Source: Prosopocoilus inquinatus (Eukaryota > Arthropoda > Insecta > Coleoptera > Lucanidae). Taken from it: a DNA stretch of 64,000 nucleotides. The translations under genes and the position numbers were made by a program. Each line of letters opens with the position of its first letter. The first letter of the stretch is position 1. The stretch is taken from assembly GCA_036172665.1 (NCBI GenBank), contig CM069871.1, forward strand, positions 992,001-1,056,000, read 5' to 3'. The notes under the pieces are model-generated. The model searched no databases. It was given only the letters and a program-made list of their open reading frames with translations, and had not been told where the DNA came from. Positions 1-9,490 of this stretch are shown piece after piece.

Positions 1-950
1 AATGAACAGATTACAGCGGTATAAAGATATATTGATTTTATTGAATAACTTTCATAAAATAATTTTTTTTTCTTGAAGAATTTTACAAAAATTCAGTAAG
101 TTTGAATTTGAATTTCTGATTAATGAGGTAACACAGATGAACGAAAATCTGACACGATATTTTTGGGACTTTGGCCTTTATGAAAATGTGCATTTTGCAT
201 TATACTGAGCGATGGATACTTACGAAACATTCGGTATCTCATTTGTTTTTAATGGAACGGCCTACTTTTTGTTTCAGAAATGGATAGCACTTAAATGTAG
301 CTTTCTGCTGATATAAGGTTATATACCTTTATTTTTAATAATTTCGTCAATAGAAATTTTCTTTTTATAAGTATTTCAATGGTCGGCGTTTTAAACTATA
401 CACCCAGTATTGCTACTTTCCTACCTAAATTCAATCATTCGAAGACATTTTTCGATCATTTGATTCTACTTTCAAAGATCTCTAATTCGAATACCTCCAC
501 GATAGGATTTATTTTACCAAAAATAATTTAAAAACAGGCCATTGAAATACTTGTAAAAAGAAATTTTTTAGTGACGAAATTATTAAAAATAAAGATATAT
601 AATATATAATATATAATATCAGCAGAAAGCTACATTTAAGTGCTATCTAATTCTGAAATAAAAATTAGGCCGTTCTATTTAAAAAAAAAAAATAAGATAC
701 CAAATGTTTCATAAGTATCGAACGCTCGGTATAATGCAAAAAGGTGTCTTAATTTTGTTCACATTTTCATAAAGGCCAAAGTCCCAAAAATATCGTGTCA
801 GATTTTCGTTCGTCTGTGTTATCTCATTAATCAGAAATTCATATTCAAACTGACTGAATTTTTGCAAAATTCTTCAAGAAAAAAAAATTATTTTATGTTA
901 AGTTATTCAATAAAATCAATATATCTTTATACCGCTGTAATCTGTTCATT
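1..950. repeat. Long foldback element (arms about 380-410 bp)
   Basis: The sequence at 1-381 returns as its reverse complement at about 539-950, around a spacer of roughly 157 bp. The outer ends AATGAACAGATTACAGCGG and its complement match exactly. The arms are diverged by point changes and small indels, such as the expanded TATAATA run near 598-620. No coding sequence is seen. The left arm begins at the first base of the window, so the true end may lie outside it. It is probably a non-autonomous foldback or MITE-type DNA transposon; the superfamily cannot be assigned because the left target site is missing. Confidence 0.8.
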
Positions 951-974
951 GCGGCGCATCCAAATATCTAAAAA

Positions 975-1165
975 TATACAGGGTATTCTATTAAAAAAAA
1001 ATTAATTTCCACGAACCACGATTTTTCTGAACACTGTGTATACTTCAAAATAATTTTACAATATGCCGCGTATTGTCTATTATAAAATTCTTTATCCATT
1101 TTTTTCCTAATTTCTTTCCTATAGGCCTCACAGAAGAAATACGCATCGTTGGGCCACCCTGTATA
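975..1165. mobile_element. Small mariner-like MITE
   Basis: A 191-bp segment is bounded by TATACAGGG on the left and CCCTGTATA on the right, a 9-bp inverted terminus that includes the TA target. The interior is AT-rich and non-coding. CAGGGT-type ends with TA duplications are typical of Tc1/mariner derivatives. The short termini make this a moderate call. Confidence 0.5.
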
Positions 1166-1986
1166 AACTGCTTTTGGTTTTAATTTGGAAAAATAGGAAA
1201 TCCTAACGCTCCAGCACCTATTTGTATGCGTGGCCTTCTAGGGAAAGAAGCCGTGTCAAATTACGTGAGGGTTTTGTTTTTTTTTAATTCAGACAATTAG
1301 GGAAAACCTCCCTTGACTACGCGAACTGGTACACTGCCACCACCGATGCATTCATTAATGTAAGTGACATCAGTCCCATTTAAGTAAAGAAAGACAAAAA
1401 TTGGATTAGAAATTCTATTCTCATCTAATTACTCAGTTTCTTTACCTTGGCTTGATTTTCGAAAGGCGCGCAATTCTTGGCTCAGAAACTGTACAACAAA
1501 TAAAATCTCTCGTGTGCTACGATGCATTTATTATAAATAAAATAATAATAAAGTATAAGCACATGAAAATATTTTGTCGTCGAGAAGAAATCTTAACTGC
1601 TTAATATTTTTACAAAAACTTTTAAATGCGGTCATCGTAAGTTCATCATTGTTAAGTGAAATTAAATTAAATGTACCGCGTGTAGCGAGTAGAAATCCTA
1701 TAAGCTTTCATTATGATGTTCCAAATACTTTTCACCATTTATATCTTCCTTTGAAAACCTTGTTTCAGATTGTATAATAAATAACCTTTGCCTAGAATCT
1801 GATGTTAATATACATATTTCACTATAAATTTCAAGTTGGTGATAAACGTGTTAGTGCTAAACAAAAAATCCTTGCAAGGTCTACACCATGACTTTAAAAT
1901 ATTGATTGCTGTTACTTTAATAATTGAAATTAATCTCCGCCCACAATAATTTTATATCCGCAAATACGTATTTCGGTAGCTGAGGT
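1166..1986. other. No identified feature
   Basis: AT-rich DNA without a recognisable gene, repeat boundary or hairpin. The only open frame (1574-1777, 67 codons) has no domain resemblance and no usable context. Confidence 0.5.
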
Positions 1987-2062
1987 GTCATCTTCAGTAC
2001 GCTACCAACTTAAGAGCACCTGTCATCTGTCATCTTCAGTACGCTACCAACTTAAGAGCACT
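1987..2062. repeat. Short direct duplication, possible Penelope-like terminus
   Basis: A segment of about 35 bp (GTCATCTTCAGTACGCTACC followed by AACTTAAGAGCAC) occurs twice in a row. On the minus strand the first copy reads CTGAAGATGACACC and then, after CAGCTACC, GAAATACG. That is the spacing of a hammerhead-type CUGANGA...GAAA core like those reported in Penelope-like element termini. I could not pair a convincing stem II, so the element assignment is tentative. Confidence 0.35.
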
Positions 2063-2681
2063 TAAAAAGATCTAAAAATAACCTAGTCAACCTAATAAAA
2101 TCATAAAAATGTAAAAACTAACAACAATTATTGTGTACTCTTTCTGCATTTGTTCAAATATTGTATTTGGTACTCAATGTCCATGATAGACGCTTAAGGG
2201 TCTGTTGGAATAAATATTATTATTATTATTATTATAAACAATTACAAAATAAAAAGAAATTTGAAGAAAATGATAACAATTACTATACCTTTCGGGCAGA
2301 ACGGAGTAACAGAGACTCTGGGATGTCTTGGAGGGTCTTTGATTAGATTCTGGGCATCGAAGCTGGTTTTCTCTGCGTGTACAAACACACACACCCTCAC
2401 TTATGTTACCCCGAAGGAGTTTCTAGGAGGTTAAACTGCTTTGGCAAAAACAACTGCATGATTGGACGGCTAGGTGGAAACTTATTAAAAAGAGAGGAGC
2501 GACTGCGTTTACTTTTTCAAAAAAGAAAAAAAAATATATCAGAATGATGAAAAGAGTCGTAACGAAAGTCGATTTTCCTTTGTGTTTCTTCTGTCTTCGT
2601 GTAAGGCAAAAAAGTTGTCGACGCGTCAAGAATATTGTGAAATAGTGGCTTTTATAAATTGTCAATCAAGTAGATTGTAAG
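2063..2681. other. No gene; simple TTA repeat and A-rich DNA
   Basis: Holds a (TTA)n microsatellite at about 2214-2235 and otherwise unassigned sequence. Open frames here are short, overlap on opposite strands and have no recognisable content. Confidence 0.5.
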
Positions 2682-2788
2682 TAAATTATATAAACTCTTA
2701 TTTCTGCAACAAAGTGTATTGTCTGCGAACCCTTAGTCAAAATATACCCAACCAATCAAGTACAGGTGGGCGGAGCGTGTTGTATATA

Positions 2789-3275
2789 CACCCTGTCCGT
2801 TTTTCGAGTACCACTATGGGGATCTCGCTTATCTTAAGAGATACGAAGTTGGTTAAATTAGGGCAAAGTTGCGCATTTTCGTGCTGAATAATAATCTAAA
2901 AAGAAATTTGAAATATCTTCAATAGTTTTGAAGATAACGCAAAAAAACCAAAATTTCTGATTTTCGTTTTTAATTTTTTTATGATAAACTAATCTTTCTA
3001 GACATTTCTAACGAAGACATTATTCAGACACTTTTTTATGGAGAATTCGAATATGTCATACACTTTTCAATAAATCTCAAGATGGCGGAGAAACACCTGT
3101 CAACTTCATTTTTTCTTATGGACGCCATTTTGGATTTTAATATTTTGAGATTAGATTTTTTTTTCTCTTTACAACGATGTATCACACGCGATGGTTCAAT
3201 CTCATATTTTTGCCAAAAATTCAATTTTTCCTTTTTTGCCAAGAATGCTTTGGAAAAACAAAAAACGTTCGTTTG
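2789..3275 (+). repeat. Left 487-bp terminal inverted repeat
   Basis: Reads inverted at 4590-5076 with the same length. The inner boundary is sharp: after the shared ...CGTTCGTTTG the left side has a 17-bp stretch before resuming similarity with GACAGTTTGA. Terminal repeats of this length are far above the roughly 20-30 bp common in mariner elements. They also create mirrored, non-coding open frames on both sides of the element. Confidence 0.9.
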
Positions 3276-3349
3276 TTGTGAACAAAAGTTTGACAGTTTG
3301 ATGATATTTCAAGTCTTGTCTTTACGTTTGCGCTAGTTTTATCGCGAAA

Positions 3350-4475
3350 ATGCCTTTTTCAAGCCAAGAACAAAGAGATATGATTCAAATTTACTACACT
3401 TCGCATCGAAATACCCACGTGGCTGCTGCAAAATATTTGCAGCGTTATCCTGAGCGGCAACAACCTTGTTTGAGCTATTTTTCTTTGCTACATAGAAACT
3501 TGGGCGAATGTGGTTCGTTTAAGAAACCTAGACGGAAATATGGCGATAGGCCCAATGAATATGAACAGGAAATTTTACAAGTGGTAAACATTTTACATGA
3601 TTACAAAGACTAAAATACGTATTCATCATTTAATTCTTAATTAGGTGCAACACAATCCATCTGTTTCCTCAAGGGAAATTGCAGCCCAGCTGAATTTGCC
3701 GTCACATCAAGTTGTTTGGAGAACCCTTAGAAAACACAAATATCGACCTTGGGCAATTCATATTACTCAAACACTTCATCCTGGGGATTATGAACGACGG
3801 TTAGCTTTTTGCACGTTTGTAAATAATAAGATTCAGGAAAACCCTACTTTTCTTAATAACATCATATGGTCTGATGAATGTAAATTCACCAATGCAGCAA
3901 TGTTTAATCGCCATAATGAACATTACTGGTCAATTGAAAATCCACATCAATTTCAAGCACGGCGACCACAAATACGTTTTAGCCTTAATGTATGGGTCGG
4001 TTTATTGGGCGATACGATAATAGGTCCTTTTATTTACGAAGAGACTTTAAATGCTGATCGGTACCTCAATTTTCTAAGGACATTCCTAACGGATTTTATT
4101 GACGACAACATTCCTCTTCATCGTTTGAACACCATCTGGTTCCAGCAAGATGGCGCACCGCCCCATAATGCTATGAGGGTTAGGGAATGCTTGTCGGAAA
4201 TATTCCCCAACCATGTTATTGCTAATAATGGCGACGTACCCTGGCCGGCGCGGTCTCCTGACATGTCTCCCTTAGACTATTTTTTATGGGGGACAATGAA
4301 AAATAATATTTATAAAACATTGCCAGCCGACCTTGATGAACTTCGTCAAAGAATTGTCACCACTCTGAGGTACAAGATTAGAAGGAGGGATGTGGCGAGA
4401 GCTATAGCAAATCTCAAGAAAAGAGTGGCACTGTGTTTAGAATTAGGAGGTGGGCAATTTGAACACATGTTATGA
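3350..4475 (+). CDS. DD41D transposase, two exons
   Basis: Cut-and-paste transposase of the IS630-Tc1-mariner superfamily. Exon 1 (3350-3583, residues 1-78) has the N-terminal helix-turn-helix seen in many arthropod transposases (DUF4817-like, ending in a basic RRKYGDRP linker). A 61-bp intron (3584-3644, GTAAAC...TTAG) must be removed in phase 0, otherwise translation stops after 87 codons. Exon 2 (3645-4475, residues 79-354) holds a second HTH around SSREIAAQLNLPSHQVVWRT and the DDE_3 catalytic core. Catalytic residues are D155 (WSDE), D247 (QQDGAPPH) and D289 (SPDMSPLDYFLWG), with 41 residues between the last two. That spacing fits the DD41D lineage (rosa-like), although I cannot test the phylogeny. 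All three acidic residues are present and the frame is open, so the protein may be functional. It is preceded by the left terminal repeat and followed by AATAAA at 4492. Confidence 0.88.
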
Positions 4476-4589
4476 TGTTACTTTCATAGTCAATAAAGAA
4501 CTGTCTGAATAATATTTTGGTTAGAAATATCTAGTACGATTAGTTTAGCACAAACATAAATGATAAGACTCAAAATAGGTTCAAACTGT

Positions 4590-5076
4590 CAAACGAACGT
4601 TTTTTGTTTTTCCAAAGCATTCTTGGCAAAAAAGGAAAAATTGAATTTTTGGCAAAAATATGAGATTGAACCATCGCGTGTGATACATCGTTGTAAAGAG
4701 AAAAAAAAATCTAATCTCAAAATATTAAAATCCAAAATGGCGTCCATAAGAAAAAATGAAGTTGACAGGTGTTTCTCCGCCATCTTGAGATTTATTGAAA
4801 AGTGTATGACATATTCGAATTCTCCATAAAAAAGTGTCTGAATAATGTCTTCGTTAGAAATGTCTAGAAAGATTAGTTTATCATAAAAAAATTAAAAACG
4901 AAAATCAGAAATTTTGGTTTTTTTGCGTTATCTTCAAAACTATTGAAGATATTTCAAATTTCTTTTTAGATTATTATTCAGCACGAAAATGCGCAACTTT
5001 GCCCTAATTTAACCAACTTCGTATCTCTTAAGATAAGCGAGATCCCCATAGTGGTACTCGAAAAACGGACAGGGTG
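4590..5076 (-). repeat. Right 487-bp terminal inverted repeat
   Basis: Reverse complement of 2789-3275. A diverged direct copy of part of this repeat lies just inside it: 4502-4552 resembles 4838-4884 (CTGTCTGAATAAT... against GTGTCTGAATAAT...). This suggests the repeat grew by internal duplication. Confidence 0.9.
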
Positions 5077-6565
5077 TATATGCATGTCTCAACTGATCTT
5101 TCACCGGCCACCTTTACAAAGGATTTTCAATCAAATCGTACATAAATTGAGCGAAATCAACATTGTTAAACAGTTTAATTAACTAATAAATGTTTTTGAA
5201 CTGATCACGCTGATTTAATGTGTGTGAGAATGTAAGAACAAACGTCCATTCAATTTATTGCAATAAATCGCAGCCAATCGGAGAAGTTTTGGCGACGAAA
5301 AACAACAACCAATAAAATGCCGCGTAAACTGGGCGGAGCGCAATTAAGAAGGACGTCTTCCGACGAGAGATTCGAAACAATCAGATTACTTTGGGCGGAG
5401 CAAAAGTGTTACGTTTAATTTATTTATCATTGTAAATAGACGGGAATAAAGTTATTTAGGTGTTATTATTATATTTTTAAACAGCGGTGCAATCCTTCTC
5501 GGAAGTTTAAAAAAAAAATGTTGCGAAATCTGGGCGGAGCCAAGTGACCGACGGAGAATATTTGCGATGACACGCCCCCATACACGTAATCGATAGATCG
5601 CTAATTTATCTCACAGATAGGTAATCGATCGCCTTCTGCAAATGACAAAAAATAATTAATCAGCAACTCATGCTTATTCTCGTCCGATCCTGGGCAAATA
5701 GACCGGCAACATTAGATAAGCGAAGATTAATATTTTCCAAGGCAATCATGCTAATGTGGGCGGAGCCATTGTGTAAGAGCAAATTCTTAGTTGACAGATA
5801 TATTAATTAATAGCTTAACTCGTAACCAATCGCGCAGGTATTGCAGACGGGAGACTATTATTAAACGAACCTTGCATAATCTGGGCGGAGCGATTGAGTG
5901 AGGCCAATCGTATTAATCTGGGCGGGGCGTTGGTGGTCGAAACAAAATTACAGTCACGATACACTTCACTGGCAGATCGTCAACTTAACTCGCAGATACA
6001 TCAATTAATAGTTGAACTCGTAGCCAATCGCGCAGGTATTGCAGACGGGAAACTACTATTACATGAACCTTGCATAACCTGGGCGGAGCAATTGATTGAG
6101 AAACGATGAAGCATGCCAATCGCATTAATCTGGGCGGGGCGATGTTGATAGAAAAAATTACAGCCCCGATACATTTCATTGGCAGATCGTCACCGTAACT
6201 CGCAGATAATCACGTGCTGCGATTATTGAAAGTCGTAGAAGGCAAAGACCAAAAAAATATTGTAATTAAATGGACGGTAGTTAGATTGCATAACAGAAAA
6301 ACAACGATAATATCTTTCAAGCCAATCACATTAAAGTGGGCGGAGCGATGGTGTTGTTTGTTGAATGTGGAAGCAAACTGGAAAACGAAAAATTGCGAAC
6401 CATCAAGTTAGTATTCAATTGTTTTTTATTGCGCAACATAACGTGCAATAATCAATATTATATTTCATTCACGTTTTTTTTTCGGAATTGGGAGTGTTTT
6501 TTTTTCTTTCCGAAGGTTATGCTACATTAATATTTTTCGAACTTCGAAGCTATCGAGTTAGATGT

Positions 6566-8100
6566 ATTTATTGTTTGAGGAGAACAAAAGGCAACCAATC
6601 AAACCTGTCTCTTTGTCAAAAAAAAAAGAAAAAAACAATAAAAGAAAAAACGATGAAAATTGCGTAACGGGTTGTGAACTTCTTCTTCTTCTTCTTCGTC
6701 GAAAGAAGAAAGAAATAAAACAACAAAAGACGATCGGAAACGTTTTAAGTTTAGCGTGCACGTATTTTAAGAAAAAGTGTTACGAAAATGTGTGCGCGTT
6801 GCTATGCGTTTTCTTTTTGTCGTCGGAAACAAGAAAAAAAAAAAGAAAAACAATCGGTTAGGAGCAGGAGCGTTAAATTGCCGTCGTGTTTCGAAAAACA
6901 AAACACGACCGTTCCGCGCTGAGTAATTTATTGTGAACTTTCTTTTCGTCGAAAGCAATAAAAAATAATTCGTGACGAATTTTATTTTTGTTTTTATAAA
7001 AAAAAAGGTACAAACAAAAAAACTACGACAATCTGAGGGTGTTTTGACAAATTTTATTTTTGTTTTTATAAAAAAAAAAGGTACAAACAAAAAAAAAACT
7101 ACGACAATCTGAGGGTGTTTTGCATTTTCTTTCTCACTCAAAACAATAAATAAAGAAACGATTTGCTTGGATATAACGACATAATATGTCGAGAAGCAAA
7201 AGTTTTTTTCATTTAAGTTGAATAAAATTTTTGTCGCGAAAGGAACAGAACGAGACGATGATTGTTTAACGAATCTCAGTTTTTCTTTTGTTGAAAAAAA
7301 AAAAAAAAACGAGAAAGAGACAGAGAGAAAGAGAGAAACAACAGATGACCGCAAATCATAACTATATGTACCTCGGTTGCAATTGTTTCCATCAAATAAT
7401 TAGAACAAAATGTCGATCGTTTTTTGAAAGAAAAAAAAAGAAACTGAATGATACTCGTACTTCGGTTTATATGCATAAAAGTGATTTTCCTCAAAAAAAA
7501 AAAAAAACTAAACTAAACTCATCACTAAGGAAAAGAAAATTTTAGATGTTTAGTTGTTTGCCGAAAATAAAACAAATGAAAGTCGATTGTCTTTTGCATT
7601 TCTCTTTTTTCCATCGACAACAGTAAAAAGAGCAATCAACTTTCATTAAAATTTTTTTCGACGGAAAGAAAGAGAATTTTATTAAAAGCAAATCACACTT
7701 TGCATTTATTGTTTTTCTCCGTCCAACAAAAGCAAGGAACCGTGCGATCGAAAAAGGCAAAACAAAAGACAGAAACCAAATGAACGGTTCTATACGTTTT
7801 AATTTTTTCATCGAAAACAAACCATTTTCAGTTCTTGAGGTTTATGAAGTCCGGATTTGAAAAATACCAAAATTCACATTTTGTTTCGTCAATTGTTCTA
7901 ACGAGAGCAAGAGAGAGAAAGAGAGTGCCTGTGTTGTATGTGAGTGAGAGAGCCAAACAGTAGACGTTTTCATCAATTTCACGGCCAACTTCGACTTTTT
8001 TCATCGTTCGATATTTATTATTATTATTATTCTTATTCACCGCAATTTCTGTACGGCGATTGTTTTCGTCTAAAAAAATAATCGGAATTATAATAAACGA
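6566..8100. repeat. A-rich degenerate repeat region with a 72-bp duplication
   Basis: Low-complexity DNA built from AAAAAGAAA and CGATCG-type words. It is the complement in style of the T-rich arrays at 26200-28600 and 30370-32240. A unit of about 72 bp, including AAAAGGTACAAACAAAAAAA and ACGACAATCTGAGGGTGTTT, is repeated at about 6978-7049 and 7050-7122. Open frames (up to 195 codons on the minus strand) are Phe/Ser/Leu-rich translations of the homopolymer runs and are not taken as genes. Confidence 0.6.
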
Positions 8101-8390
8101 ATTTAATTTCTATCCCTAGATAAAAGCAAATTGTGCGACAATCGTACTTGAAGAGCGCCATCTCTTAGTCAACTATTTTACTCACTCATAGATTGTATTA
8201 AGCGACGTTAATTACATCGAAAAAATAAATAAATTTATGGTAAGTAGAAAGCAAGTCACAAAACACTTCTGATATTGTGAGGGCCGAAGGCAATTAACTG
8301 CATGTCAGTATCATATCATCAGTTGTAGAAAGCGCCATCTCTACGTCAACTATTCAATCTAAAAAAATTATTACACGCTATGAATTAAAG

Positions 8391-9238
8391 GGATGGGACG
8401 ATTCACCGTCGCCGATTCACCGTCCCCAATTCGTCGTAGAACCTGTTCGCCGTCGACCCAATTTACCGTCCGCCCAATTCGCCGTCGCATGTTACTGTTA
8501 CTTTATTTGGCTTGATGAGATTTAAACCACTTTCTGACTATTTTAGATGTCCAAGTTACACCTACGAATTGAATTAAAATAACTATAATTTCAGTACGTT
8601 TCAAGTAAATTCAGATGTACTATTATTTTTCTATTTTAAACCAAAATAAATTCCTAATTACATTACGACTATCATAAGACATAAAATTATGAACAAATTA
8701 GTGCTGTTGGTGTACTTAATCATAATTATATTTTTTTTTTAATGGAACCACCATTTTTTTTTTAATTTATAATTTTAAATGAATGAATATCTCGAATACA
8801 GTCGACTTTGTCGATGTCCAGTGTTTTTGATTTACATGAGAAAGAATATAATTCTGAGCAGAATCTGAAAATATAAAAAAAATCGTGGTATTTTCCGAAC
8901 GCCCTGCAGATTAAGAAGAAGAGCAAAATTTCTTTATCCATGCTAGCGCTTTTTATTTTATTTACGTAAAATTATCGTACATTGTTATTTGGATACGTAC
9001 AGTCACAGCGCAATGTAAAGAAAGCCTGGAGGGGTATACGATCATTTTCGGACAGGCGGAGGGGGCATTTAGGGGCCGTTTACCCCTTCAGACTTTCATT
9101 ACATTGCGCTGTGACTGTAGATGGATTTAAAACTTTAATCGCTGACGGCGAGTTTTCCTACGGCGAATTGTACCTACAGCGAATCGGCGAAGGTGAATTG
9201 ACAACGGCAAATCGGCGACGGCGAATTGTCCTAGACCC
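8391..9238. mobile_element. MULE-like or foldback DNA transposon with subrepeat-rich ends
   Basis: An insertion of about 848 bp flanked by a direct duplication ATGAATTAAAG(G) (8380-8391 and 9239-9250). Both ends, about 100 bp each, are inverted relative to one another. Each consists of short repeats of the form CGATTCRCCGTC / GACGGCGAATTG. The middle is AT-rich and non-coding. A target duplication of 11-12 bp with long, internally repeated termini suggests a Mutator-like or foldback element, but no transposase is present to prove it. It carries a second, nested MITE at 9000-9117. Confidence 0.65.
9000..9117. mobile_element. Nested 118-bp Tc1/mariner-type MITE
   Basis: Starts CAGTCACAGCGCAATGTAA and ends with its complement. 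It is flanked by TA on both sides (8998-8999, 9118-9119). The arms are about 39 bp, ending near GGGGTA/TACCCC. It is non-coding and could fold into one long hairpin. Confidence 0.8.
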
Positions 9239-9490
9239 ATGAATTAAAGGAAAAACAAACTCTAAAAGTAAACAAAAAGAAAAGTGACGGAAAACACGAG
9301 TTACTTTTTTTTTGGTGTGAAGACCGAAGCACTTGTAGAAAGCGCCATCTCTTATCAATCGTTTTACTTTCTCAAGTTTTTTTTCCACAACATCCCATGG
9401 ATTGTAAAAAACAAATCCACGAGTTACTTTTTGTGTTGTTGTGAGGACCGAAAGGGATTATCGTTTACTCCGGATTTAATTCGGAATTGA

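Larger units (their letters stand above)
2789..5076 (+). mobile_element. Tc1/mariner-superfamily transposon (DD41D), apparently intact
   Basis: A 2288-bp element flanked by TA (2787-2788 and 5077-5078; the duplication could be TATA). Its ends read CACCCTGTCCG and, inverted, CGGACAGGGTG. Terminal inverted repeats of 487 bp (2789-3275 and 4590-5076) appear identical wherever I compared them. Between them lies one transposase gene with a short intron and a poly(A) signal AATAAA at 4492-4497. Flanking DNA continues without loss in the empty-site copy near 34000-34050, which confirms the insertion boundaries. The near-identical repeats and open reading frame suggest recent activity. Confidence 0.9.
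2682..6565 (+). repeat. CCAAT/GC-box module repeat, plus copy (interrupted by a transposon)
   Basis: Outside the transposon at 2789-5076 this stretch matches, on the opposite strand, 32720-34127 almost throughout. It carries the nonamer GGGCGGAGC or GGGCGGGGC at 2768, 5331, 5393, 5532, 5758, 5883, 5920, 6081, 6132 and 6338. In six cases a CCAAT/CAAT element lies exactly 11 bp upstream (modules 2752-2776, 5377-5401, 5742-5766, 5904-5928, 6116-6140, 6322-6346). About 5820-5950 and 6000-6150 form a local duplication of roughly 200 bp not present in the other copy. No protein coding is supported. It may be the regulatory part of a larger mobile element, but its class is unknown to me. Confidence 0.75.
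8101..9490. repeat. GCGCCATCT-type dispersed repeat, split by an insertion
   Basis: Units containing AGCGCCATCTCTTA or AGCGCCATCTCTACGTCAAC occur at about 8154, 8332 and 9342. They are followed by Thr/Tyr-rich-looking AT DNA and a GTGAGGGCCGAAGGC or GTGAAGACCGAAGCA motif. They form a loose tandem repeat of roughly 180 bp, into which the element at 8391-9238 has inserted. Non-coding. Confidence 0.5.

Noticed and set aside
5985..6411. Short frames of 64-65 codons conserved between 5985-6411 and 32879-33308
   Set aside because: They follow from DNA similarity of the two repeat copies. Differences include several amino-acid-changing substitutions with no sign of frame conservation beyond chance.
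6767..7354. 195-codon minus-strand frame
   Set aside because: It is a Phe/Ser/Lys-rich translation of T-rich homopolymer runs, has no domain, and lies in degenerate repeat DNA.
9000..9025. Resemblance of AATGTAAAGAA to the miR-1 mature sequence
   Set aside because: The match is about 11 bases, the seed start differs, and the site is the terminal repeat of a MITE.
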